Shown here: positions 1 through 8,061 of the stretch, piece after piece
Numbering within the stretch: the stretch's first letter is position 1
Layout of the letters: every line of letters starts with the position of its first letter
Assembly (NCBI RefSeq): GCF_000226295.1
Contig: NC_016024.1
Span: 355,501 to 419,500 of the forward strand
Length of the DNA: 64,000 nt
Source of the DNA: Chloracidobacterium thermophilum B
GTDB taxonomy: Bacteria > Acidobacteriota > Blastocatellia > Chloracidobacteriales > Chloracidobacteriaceae
Direction of reading: 5' to 3'
Notes under the pieces: model-generated
Seen by the model: only the letters and a program-made list of their open reading frames with translations
Databases searched by the model: none
What the model was told of the DNA's origin: nothing
Made by a program: the position numbers and the translations under genes

Positions 1-1726
1 TCAACCTCAACCCGCAGCCCCACCTGCCGCAGGGTCTGGGCGATCCCGGCGGCGCGGTCGTTCCATCGGTCAGCGATGGGCAGCACGGCCACCTGAACCG
101 GCGCCAGCCACACGGGAAACCGGCCGCCAAAATGCTCGATGAGAAGACCAAAAAACCGTTCGAGCGAACCCAAAATCGCCCGGTGAACCATAATGGGCGG
201 ATGTGGGCGGTTGTCCGCGCCGATATATTCCAGCCCAAAACGCTGAGGCAGGTTGAAATCCACCTGAATGGTGGCCAGTTGCCAGGTGCGTCGAATAGCG
301 TCAATCACCTTGATGTCAATCTTCGGGCCGTAAAACGCAGCTTCGCCTTCGACACGGGTGTAGGCCAGCCCCAACCGGTCGAGCGCCTGCGTCAGCGCCG
401 CTTCCGCCAGTGCCCAGACTTCGGGGCCGCCCAGGTACTTCGCGTGATTTTCAGGGTCACGTACCGAGAGTTCAATCCGGTACTCGAACCCGAACGTGGC
501 ATAGACCTTTTGGGCAAACTCCAGGCAGCCGATGATTTCTGCTTCCAGGGTTTCCGGCGTGCAAAACAGGTGGGCATCATCCTGTGTAAAGCCGCGCACC
601 CGCAGCAGGCCGTGCTGCACGCCCGACCGCTCGTAGCGATATACCGTGCCCATTTCGGCGTAGCGCAGCGGCAACTCCCGGTAACTGCGTGGCTGGGACT
701 TGTAAATCTGGATGTGAAACGGGCAGTTCATCGGCTTGAGCTGATATTCGAGCGGCTCATCCTCGAACTGCATCGGGGGGTACATGTCACCCCGGTACTT
801 GGCCGTATGCCCGGAAGTTTCCCACAACCGGCTCGATGCCACGTGTGGCGTGCGAACGAGTTGGTAATCGCGGGCAAACAGCTCTTCGTAGAGAAATTCC
901 TGCAACAGGTGCAGGATGAGTGCGCCCTTGGGATGAAACAGAGCCAGCCCACTGCCGACTTCATCCGTAAAGCTAAAGAGGTCAAGCTCTTTGCCCAGCC
1001 GACGGTGGTCGCGGCGGGCAGCTTCTTCGCGCTGCTGAAGCCAGGCGTCGAGTTCTTCCTGGGTGAAAAAGGACGTGCCGTAGATGCGCTGCATCTGCGG
1101 ATTGCGCTCGTCGCCCAGCCAGTAAGCGCCCGCGACGGACAGCAGCTTGAACGCCTTGATCCGTCCGGCACTTGGCACATGTGGCCCCCGGCAGAAATCA
1201 ATGAACTGGTCGCCCAAGGTGTAGAAGCTGGGGTTTTCGCCGCCCTTTTCGCTGATGAAATAACATTTGAGTTCGTCGGCGCTGAATTTTTGCAGCGCTT
1301 CTTCGCGTGTCATCTCGACCCGGCGAAAGGGCACGTTCTGCTTGACCATCTCACGCATCCGCTTCTCGATGCGCGCCAGATCATCCGGGGTGAACGGCTT
1401 TTCCTGAAGAAAGTCGTAGTAAAACCCGCCCTTGGGATCATCCTTGAGAGCAGGGCCGGCGCCGAGTTTTGTTCCCGGAAACAGGTCGAGAACGGCGGCC
1501 GCCAGCAGGTGCGCTGTCGAGTGCCGGTAAATCTCCAGCGCCTCCGGGTCTTCGGGGAGAACCGGCTCGACGGTATCTGTCTCGGAAACTTCACAGCTTG
1601 TATCCCGCAGTTCGCCGTTGACGCGCACGGCGAGCGCCCGTTTGGCCACACCCGGATCGCGGGCCTGGAGCACCTGAAAGGCCGTGAGGCGGGAATGAGC
1701 GGATGCCGAAGCCGGTGACACTTCCA
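1..1726 (-). CDS. thrS: Threonyl-tRNA synthetase, C-terminus beyond the left edge
   Basis: Charges tRNA-Thr with threonine in the cytoplasm. Reading the minus strand from ATG 1726 gives about 575 residues without a stop. An N-terminal TGS-like domain (VRVNGELRD) is followed by the editing-domain signature [10 protein letters not shown] near residue 55. The class II catalytic core carries [12 protein letters not shown] (motif 2 region), [18 protein letters not shown] and, near the edge, motif 3-like [20 protein letters not shown]. The anticodon-binding domain is just starting ([15 protein letters not shown]) when the window ends. The family is usually about 640 residues, so roughly 65 are missing. 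The long plus-strand frame over the same bases is only a shadow. tRNA-Val lies 152 bp upstream on the same strand. Confidence 0.97.
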
Positions 1727-1878
1727 TAACCAGACAACAACGAAGCGGGCGTGCCTGGTACGCGCGGCGTCGCCCGCCCTGAGTTTGCCACACCCCAACC
1801 GGCGTCTCCAGCGCCGTGCCCAAGTGTGACGCAACCAACCGATGCACCGTAAAGCCCGGTGGACTGGGGTGAAGGAAG

Positions 1879-1953
<75 letters not shown>

Positions 1954-1997
1954 GCAAGTACCCAGACACCGCTTGGCGGCGCAACAGCAAGTTTTGA

Positions 1998-2026
1998 AGA
2001 ATACTGGTTCAGCCAAAGGCTGTCAA
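1998..2026 (-). promoter_or_regulatory. Sigma70-type promoter for tRNA-Val
   Basis: On the minus strand a perfect -35 box TTGACA (2026-2021) is followed after 17 nt by TATTCT (2003-1998). The expected start is about 35-40 nt upstream of the mature tRNA 5' end, so a short leader would be processed off. It lies just downstream of the stop codon of the broken gene ending at 2044. Confidence 0.6.
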
Positions 2027-2499
2027 AAGAAATCTGCGTTACGTTACAGTTCCCTGACCGGTTGGGGGTGGGGTGCCGGTTTCGTGGCCGGTGTGGTGGG
2101 GGAAGCCGGAGGGGCGTGGTCATGTCCGTCGGTATCGGTTCCGGAACCGTTTTCTTTGCCGCCGAAAAAGAAACCATACTCAAAGACAATCCCGCTTTTG
2201 CCGTTGCCTGGATGATTTGGAATTTTGTAAGCCACGACAATGATCTGGTTTTTCGTTGGGTGAAAGAGAATGCCGGGGGTGAAAAAGCCAAAGTCATGCC
2301 GGCCGTAAAACCACTCGCCCAGCAGGTAAAGCCGGTGCCTGATGAGGGGCTGCTCAACTGCGGCGATAGGGTGAACGGTCGTTTTCTTGAAGAGGTTTTT
2401 CGTGCCAAAGCTGACGCCGGCTGTCAGGCGGGTATGCGTTTGGGGCACCACCAGGCTGCCGTGGGAGCCGGACTCTAGCTTGCCGTATAGTACGCGATA

Positions 2500-3132
2500 G
2501 TGTATAATAATGCTCATGGAAAGCACTATAAGCACAGGCAAGGCGCAAAACTCCTTGGTGTCCCGGTCAAGACGTTGCAGCGTTGGGAACGCGAAGGAAG
2601 GCTAATTCCGGTGGCCCGAACGGACAGCAACCGCCGCCTCTACACTGAGACGCAGGTCCGTGAGTTCATCGGTTTGCGGCAGGCCAACCATGCGCCAACA
2701 AAGCTTGTCGCCTACTGTCGGGTATCGAGTGCGGCGCAGAAGCCGGACCTGGCGGATCAGCGCAAAGTGCTGGAAGCGTTCGTGGTGGCGAAGGGATTGG
2801 CGGGGGTCGGGTTTATCGAGGAAGTGGGCGGCGGGCTGAACTTCAGGCGCAAGCGGTTTCTGGCCCTTATGGACGAGAGCGGGCGACGGGAAGTCAGGAT
2901 GCTGATCCTCGCTCACCGGGACCGCCTCACCCGTTTCGGCTTTGAGTGGTTCGAACATTACGCCCAAACCCATGGCTGCGAAGTGCTGGTACTCAACCAG
3001 GAACGGCTGTCTCCCGAACAGGAAATGGTGCAAGACTTAATGACCATCGTGCACTGTTTTTCGTCTCGGCTATACGGTTTGAGGAACTATCGAAAGAAGT
3101 TGGATGCGAGCGCTGAAACAGGATGTGAATGA
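2500..3132 (+). CDS. tnpA: IS607-type serine recombinase, N-terminal frame lesion
   Basis: Catalyses excision and integration of the element. The frame has a MerR-like winged helix (LLGVPVKTLQRWEREGRL, about residues 18-36) and a resolvase domain with the catalytic-serine motif YCRVSS. These are followed by LILAHRDRLTRFGFEWFE and a C-terminal helix DLMTIVHCFSSRLYG. The natural start appears to be ATG 2510 (MLMESTISTGKA), seen in the short copy. Here one G is missing after AAGGCG near 2544, so that start leads to a stop after about 30 codons. The downstream frame is open only from GTG 2500, which overlaps a TATAAT-like -10 box and has no ribosome binding site. The gene may therefore be inactive or poorly translated. 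Confidence 0.8.
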   Translation: MYNNAHGKHYKHRQGAKLLGVPVKTLQRWEREGRLIPVARTDSNRRLYTETQVREFIGLRQANHAPTKLVAYCRVSSAAQKPDLADQRKVLEAFVVAKGLAGVGFIEEVGGGLNFRRKRFLALMDESGRREVRMLILAHRDRLTRFGFEWFEHYAQTHGCEVLVLNQERLSPEQEMVQDLMTIVHCFSSRLYGLRNYRKKLDASAETGCE

Positions 3133-3150
3133 CGTCAAAAAGGCCCAACA

Positions 3151-4491
3151 ATGCAACTAACCCACAAGATCGCTCTTTGTCCGACTCCTGAGCAAGTGGA
3201 CTACTTCAAGCGCGCCTGCGGCACGGCGCGGCGTGTTTGGAACTGGGCGCTCAATGAGTGGAACAGGCAATACGCAGCAGGCGGCAGGCCAAACGCCATG
3301 GCGCTCAAAAAACAGTTCAACGCCATCAAGTACACCGACCCGCAGTGGCTCGATGAGAACGGTCGGCCTTGGTTGCGAGACATTCACCGGGATGCCCACG
3401 CCCAGCCGTTTGCCCATCTCGCCAAAGCCTGGGAAAGATTCTTCACCGACCTCAAGGCTGGCAAAGAGGCACACGCACCGCGCTTCAAGAAAAAGGGGCG
3501 CTGCCGCGACAGCTTTTACGTAGCCAACGACAAGTTCCGTCTGGTCGGTAAGACGATCCGCCTACCCAAGATCGGCGAAGTCGCCATGACCGAGGAACTG
3601 CGATTCAAAGGAAAGATACTGGGCGCAACGGTTTCTCGCACCGCGGATCGTTGGTTTGTGGCCATACAGGTCGAGGTGCCTGATGCGCAATTTTATCGGC
3701 GTCGCACGTCGCACGAGGTCAACGGCATCGACCTGGGCATCAAGGCTGCCGCAACGGTCTCCAGCGGTGAAGTCATCGAGGCGCCAAAGCCGCTCAAAGC
3801 AGCGCTGCGCCGTCTGGAAATCCGTAGCCGACGTCTCAGCCGCAAGCTGGAAGCCGCCAGGAAGGCAGCAGGATTTGAACGCCATGCCCGCCTGCCTGAA
3901 GGAACGCGCCTGCCGGTCTCGAACAACCGGCAGAAGTCCGCTGCGATATTGGCAAGGCTCTATGCCCGCATGGCCAATATCCGAGCGGATTTCACCCACA
4001 AGCTCACGACTCGACTCTGCCGCGAAAACCAAGCGTTGGTGATCGAGGATTTAAACGTCAAAGGGATGCTGCAGAACGAGAAACTCGCCCGCGCCATCTC
4101 TGACGTGGGTTTTGGGATGTTGCGCTCGCAGTTGGAATACAAGGCCCGGCGCTACGGTACTCAGCTTACCATCGCTGATCGCTGGTATCCAAGCAGCCGA
4201 CTGTGCTCCATCTGTGGCTGGAAGAACGAGGCGCTGACATTGAGAGATCGAACATGGGTGTGTGCTCAATGTGGTGCGCACCATGACCGTGACCTCAATG
4301 CGGCGCTGAACCTGAAACGGCTGGCAACCGAAACTGCCCTACCCGTGGCGAGTCCGTCCAGCAATGGCGGCGCTGCGGCGGGGACCGTCCCCGCCGTAGT
4401 CGGGAAAGTCACGCCTGTCAGATACGACGGTGGTCGACAGGACACGTCGGGGCAGGAAGAGAACCGTGCGCACTTTTGCGCACATTCTTGA
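3151..4491 (+). CDS. tnpB: TnpB, RNA-guided nuclease of the IS607 element
   Basis: A 446-residue TnpB. The N-terminal helix-turn-helix region (MQLTHKIALCPTPEQVDYFK) leads into a split RuvC fold with acidic residues in NGIDLGIKAAATVSSG, ALVIEDLNVKGML and HHDRDLNAALNL. A zinc ribbon CSICGWKNE...CAQCGAHH lies near residues 350-375. TnpB proteins are known to be RNA-guided DNA endonucleases whose guide RNA is encoded at the element's right end. The last 60 or so residues are low in family resemblance and probably overlap that RNA. It starts 18 bp after tnpA and has no visible lesion. Confidence 0.92.
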   Translation: MQLTHKIALCPTPEQVDYFKRACGTARRVWNWALNEWNRQYAAGGRPNAMALKKQFNAIKYTDPQWLDENGRPWLRDIHRDAHAQPFAHLAKAWERFFTDLKAGKEAHAPRFKKKGRCRDSFYVANDKFRLVGKTIRLPKIGEVAMTEELRFKGKILGATVSRTADRWFVAIQVEVPDAQFYRRRTSHEVNGIDLGIKAAATVSSGEVIEAPKPLKAALRRLEIRSRRLSRKLEAARKAAGFERHARLPEGTRLPVSNNRQKSAAILARLYARMANIRADFTHKLTTRLCRENQALVIEDLNVKGMLQNEKLARAISDVGFGMLRSQLEYKARRYGTQLTIADRWYPSSRLCSICGWKNEALTLRDRTWVCAQCGAHHDRDLNAALNLKRLATETALPVASPSSNGGAAAGTVPAVVGKVTPVRYDGGRQDTSGQEENRAHFCAHS

Positions 4492-4497
4492 TAGCAG
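4300..4497 (+). ncRNA. Candidate TnpB guide RNA (omega/re-RNA) region
   Basis: The 3' end of tnpB and the element's right end are where TnpB-associated RNAs are encoded in characterised elements. This stretch contains GGGGACCGTCCCC and, at 4466-4483, the hairpin GTGCGCA-CTTT-TGCGCAC just before the end. It differs from the short copy at only two positions apart from a 12-bp duplication there. The placement is inferred; the 5' boundary is not defined. Confidence 0.35.
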
Positions 4498-5057
4498 TAG
4501 GTGAATCCGCCCAGTCCACGCCCCCGCAGGTTGTACGTCACCATCTGCCCCACCTCCATTTCATTTCCCAGGCGGGATGCCGTTTCTGAAACATGGGCAG
4601 CGCCGTTTTGAACCCGACACCGATGTTTTCATTCAGCGCCTGTGGCGTCCCGCTGTTGTAGGTCGTCACCGCCAGTTCGGTGTTTTTGCCAATGCCGTAG
4701 CAATAGAAGTTGGTTGCATACCAGTAGCGCCCCGGGTTCCACGGGCGCCACTGGGTTTCGTGCATGATGAAGTGTTTTCCCTCGGGGGTAATGTCGGCCG
4801 AAGGCAGGTTGACGATGGCCTGTTGGGCTGGAACGGTCAACATGGAAAACAGCCCCAGCCACTGGGCAAGCAACAGCCAGCGGGAAGTGATGCGCATGGA
4901 GGTGTACCAGGTTTTGGTCAGCGCCGGGAAGGCTTGGCTGCCCAAAAGGTGTGGTGGGGCCGGAAGGTGTTGTGGGAACGTGTGACCTCAAGTTTACTCC
5001 GGGCGTTGTATTCTGGCTACAGGGAAGTGAAGCCAACGCACCAGGGAGCGGCAGACC

Positions 5058-6041
5058 ATGGCGATTCAGAAACGAACGGTAGGCGTGATTGGCACTGGCA
5101 ATGTCGGCGTTGCCGCCGCTTATGCCCTGTTTATGCAGCAGACGGCGAGCGACCTCATTCTGCTCGACAAAGACCAGCGCCGCGCGGAAGGCGAAGCGCT
5201 CGACCTGATGCACGGACAAACCTTTGCCGGCCCCACACGGGTGCGGGTTGGCGACTATGCCGACCTGGCCGAAGCGCAGGTCATCGTCATAGCCGCCGGT
5301 GTCGGCCAGCGTCCCGGCGAAACCCGGCTCGACCTGATGGAACGCAATGTTGCCGTCTTTCGCGCCATCCTGACCGAACTTGACCGCCACGCGCCGACGG
5401 CCCTGCTGGTCATCGCCACCAATCCGGTGGACGTGCTCACGTATGTTGCCCAGGAGCTTTCCACGCGCCCGCCGCAGCGCATCCTCGGAACTGGAACGAT
5501 GCTGGACACGGCACGTTTCCGAAGCCTGCTCGGCGAACACTACGGCGTGGACCCGCGCTCGGTGCATGCTTACATCCTGGGCGAGCACGGCGACACGGAA
5601 TTTCCGGTCTGGAGCGATGCCCGCATCGGCGGACTGCGCCTCGTGGGCAACACCATTAACGGCCGGCCCTACGACCGTCCGGCGCTGGATGCCATCTTTG
5701 AGCGGACGCGCCGCAGCGCCTACGACATCATCGAGCGGAAAGGTTACACCAACCTCGCCATCGGATTGGTCATTGCGCGCCTGGTACAGACAATTCTCGA
5801 TGGACAGCACAGTGTGTTGCCAGTAAGTGTCAGACTCCAGGGCGAGTACGGTATCTCTGGCGTTTGTCTGAGCCTGCCGGGGATCGTCAGCGAAAACGGA
5901 CTCGAGACGAGCATCCTGCCGGAACTGGATGACACCGAACTGGCGGCGATGCACCATTCGGCCAACGTCCTGCGTGAACGCATTGCCGAAGCCCTGCCCG
6001 GTCAGGTGGGACAGGAACTGAAAACACAAGAAGCTGGCTGA
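5058..6041 (+). CDS. ldh: L-lactate dehydrogenase
   Basis: Interconverts pyruvate and L-lactate with NAD(H). The 327-residue protein has the Rossmann motif VGVIGTGNVGVAAAYAL, LLDKDQRRAEGEALDL, the substrate loop VGQRPGETRLDL, NPVDVLTYV and the catalytic region LGEHGDTEFPVWS with its histidine. Gln in the substrate loop, rather than Arg, favours lactate over malate dehydrogenase. An AGGGAGCGG ribosome binding site precedes ATG 5058. The upstream neighbour is the broken barrel gene on the other strand; the kinase gene follows after 19 bp and could be cotranscribed. Confidence 0.93.
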   Translation: MAIQKRTVGVIGTGNVGVAAAYALFMQQTASDLILLDKDQRRAEGEALDLMHGQTFAGPTRVRVGDYADLAEAQVIVIAAGVGQRPGETRLDLMERNVAVFRAILTELDRHAPTALLVIATNPVDVLTYVAQELSTRPPQRILGTGTMLDTARFRSLLGEHYGVDPRSVHAYILGEHGDTEFPVWSDARIGGLRLVGNTINGRPYDRPALDAIFERTRRSAYDIIERKGYTNLAIGLVIARLVQTILDGQHSVLPVSVRLQGEYGISGVCLSLPGIVSENGLETSILPELDDTELAAMHHSANVLRERIAEALPGQVGQELKTQEAG

Positions 6042-6060
6042 CAAGCCTGGTCAACCAACG

Positions 6061-8061
6061 ATGCCGAATCCCTACCTCAACCGGGTTGCGATTCGTGACC
6101 CCGCCCAGTTTTACGGACGGCGGCGGGAAGTGGCCCGCATTTTTTCCCGCCTTGGCGCTGACCGTCCGCAGTCGATCGCCGTCGTAGGCGAACGGCGCAT
6201 CGGCAAGTCGTCGCTGTTGAACTACTTATGTGTCCCGGAAGTGCAGCGTCAGTACCTTGCCCGTCCCGACGAATATGTGTTCGTCTTCATGGACCTTCAG
6301 CAGCGCCGGCGGGTGGCACTCGATGATTTCCTTCAGACCTGGCTGGTGGAAATTCAGCGCAGGGCTGCCCTTCCCGTGACCGAAAAGCCGGGCTTCGACG
6401 GTATCTATGCCGCCCTCAACCAGTTGCGGGCCGAGCGGCGCAAGCTCATCGCCATTTTCGATGAGTTTGACGTGCTGACCTCCAACCGGTCATTTTCGGC
6501 CGACTTCTTTGCCTTTCTGCGTTCCCTGGCCAACAACTACGAAGTCGCTTACGTGACTTCTTCCGGGCGTGAACTCCAGGAACTGTGTCACGCCGACCAG
6601 ATTGCTGACTCGCCCTTTTTCAACATCTTCACGAACATTTATCTGCGGGCTTTTCCCGACGCGGATGCTTATGAACTCATCACCCGTCCATCCGAACAGA
6701 GCGGCCTTCCACTGGCCCCTTATGCGGAGGACATCCGGCGTCTGAGTGGCAACTTCCCGTTTTACCTGCAAATCGCCTGCTCGATTTATTTCGAGCAGCT
6801 CCAGGATACGGGCCGCCTCGACATCCCGGCCATCGAGGAAGCCTTCGACGATGAAGTGCGGGGACACTTTCGCTACCTCTGGGAGCATTTTTCCGCCGAT
6901 GAGCGTGCCGTCTGCCAAGCAGTGGCCAACGGTCAGCCGGTGCTGCGCGAGCACACCTACGTGTTTGAGGATTTCAAGCGCGCCGGCTACATCCTCACTG
7001 AGTCAGATGGCCGTCCCCGCTGGTTCTCCCGGCGTTTTCTGCCCGTGGTGTTGCATCCCGGGCGTGGTGGCAGCGGTGAGTATGTGGCCGTCCCGCCGAC
7101 CCTTGAAATGCCGGCGGCCGCGCGGCGCGCCACAGCACAGGACACACCGCGTCGTCTTGGCGTGGAGGGGCCATCGCCTGTGCCTTCCCACCTGGGACGT
7201 TTCGAGATCATCGAGCGGCTTGGCGGCGGCGGTATGGGAGAGGTGTTTCTGGCCCGCGATGCCGAACTGGGGCGCAAGGTCGCCATCAAGGTGCTCAAAG
7301 CCTGCTATGCCGATCAGTCGGAAACCCGCCAGCGTTTTCTGCGGGAAGCGCGGATGGTATCGAGCCTCAACCATCCCCACATCGCCACCCTGTACGAAAT
7401 CGGGGAAGCCAACGGGCTGCCCTATCTCGTGATGGAATATGTGCGGGGCAAAACCATCGCCCAGTGCCTCCGGGAACAGGGGCCGTTTCCCTGCGCTGAA
7501 GTGTGTCGGATTGGCGCCCAGGCCGCCGAAGGGCTGGCTGCCGCCCATGCCATTGGCGTCATTCACCGCGACATCAAACCTTCCAACCTGCAACTCGATG
7601 CCCAGGGCAACGTGCGCATCATTGACTTTGGCTTGGCCAAGCTCGATGCCACGGTGGGACGAACACACTTCTCCAGTTCGGACGACCACCTGCGCGCCGT
7701 GTCGGACATCACCGAAACAGGGGTTCTGGTTGGAACCGTCACCTACATGTCACCCGAACAGGCGGCCAATGACGCCCAAGTGTCGCTGGCTGGAGATGTG
7801 TTTTCGTTGGGCATCGTACTATACGAAATGACGACCGGGCGGCTGCCGTTTGATGGGAAGTCCTACTACGACGTGATGGATGCCATTTTGCATGCCACCC
7901 CTGCGCCCATTCGGGACTGGCGGCCCGACGCGCCAGCGGCGCTGGTGCGCGCGATTGACGCCGCCCTTGCCAAAAAACCGGAGGCGCGTCCCACGGCAGC
8001 CGCCCTGGCCAGGATGCTGCGGCAGGCAGCTCAATCTCCGGCTCTTGCTTCGCTCACCTGA
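6061..8061 (+). CDS. P-loop ATPase fused to a Ser/Thr protein kinase
   Basis: A 666-residue signalling protein. The N-terminal half is an ORC/STAND-like ATPase: FYGRRREVARIF, Walker A VVGERRIGKSSLLNYL near residue 40 and Walker B KLIAIFDEFDVL near 130, then a helical winged-helix-like region to about 340. A short linker leads to a Hanks-type kinase from about residue 378. It has the glycine loop LGGGGMGEVFLARD, VAIKVL, the catalytic loop VIHRDIKPSNLQL, IIDFGLAKL and GTVTYMSPEQAA. No membrane segment or sensor domain is visible at the C-terminus, so the ATPase part probably provides the input. The last 31 bp overlap the end of the convergent STT3-like gene. Substrates are unknown. Confidence 0.9.
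   Translation: MPNPYLNRVAIRDPAQFYGRRREVARIFSRLGADRPQSIAVVGERRIGKSSLLNYLCVPEVQRQYLARPDEYVFVFMDLQQRRRVALDDFLQTWLVEIQRRAALPVTEKPGFDGIYAALNQLRAERRKLIAIFDEFDVLTSNRSFSADFFAFLRSLANNYEVAYVTSSGRELQELCHADQIADSPFFNIFTNIYLRAFPDADAYELITRPSEQSGLPLAPYAEDIRRLSGNFPFYLQIACSIYFEQLQDTGRLDIPAIEEAFDDEVRGHFRYLWEHFSADERAVCQAVANGQPVLREHTYVFEDFKRAGYILTESDGRPRWFSRRFLPVVLHPGRGGSGEYVAVPPTLEMPAAARRATAQDTPRRLGVEGPSPVPSHLGRFEIIERLGGGGMGEVFLARDAELGRKVAIKVLKACYADQSETRQRFLREARMVSSLNHPHIATLYEIGEANGLPYLVMEYVRGKTIAQCLREQGPFPCAEVCRIGAQAAEGLAAAHAIGVIHRDIKPSNLQLDAQGNVRIIDFGLAKLDATVGRTHFSSSDDHLRAVSDITETGVLVGTVTYMSPEQAANDAQVSLAGDVFSLGIVLYEMTTGRLPFDGKSYYDVMDAILHATPAPIRDWRPDAPAALVRAIDAALAKKPEARPTAAALARMLRQAAQSPALASLT

Larger units (their letters stand above)
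2470..4497 (+). mobile_element. IS607-family insertion sequence, full-length copy
   Basis: About 2.03 kb carrying a MerR-HTH serine recombinase and tnpB, the layout of the IS607 family. Ends were set by comparison with the short copy at 10333-10714. Both begin GGACTCTAGCTTGCC and end ...CTTGATAGCAG, after which the sequences diverge at once. No terminal inverted repeats or target duplication are visible, as expected for this family. The boundary is uncertain by one G, which occurs at both 2470 and 4497. The element interrupts the gene described at 2044-4897. Confidence 0.9.
2044..4897 (-). pseudogene. Secreted beta-barrel-like protein, split by IS607 and frameshifted
   Basis: The N-terminal part reads from ATG 4897: signal peptide MRITSRWLLLAQWLGLFSML ending near VPAQQ, then alternating aromatic strands (GRYWYATNFYCYGIGKN). 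The C-terminal part is 2469-2044, with strand-like segments (RLYLLGEWFYGRHDFGFF, SGIVFEYGFFFGGK) and a His/Pro-rich tail. The IS element (about 2470-4497) sits between them. Deleting it and keeping one shared G restores a continuous frame across the junction, GGFTY|GSHGSLVV. A second lesion lies at 4558-4567, where the tandem 5-bp repeat GAAAT-GAAAT puts the N-terminal part into a frame that stops soon after. The intact product would be about 270 residues. Alternating hydrophobic strands suggest an outer-membrane barrel, but I do not recognise the family. Confidence 0.75.

Noticed and set aside
132-1718. 528-codon open frame on the plus strand
   Set aside because: It lies antisense to thrS, whose minus-strand product has all family motifs. 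GC-rich codon bias opens the opposite strand.
4629-6044. 471-codon minus-strand frame
   Set aside because: Shadow of ldh on the plus strand and of the barrel pseudogene in another frame.
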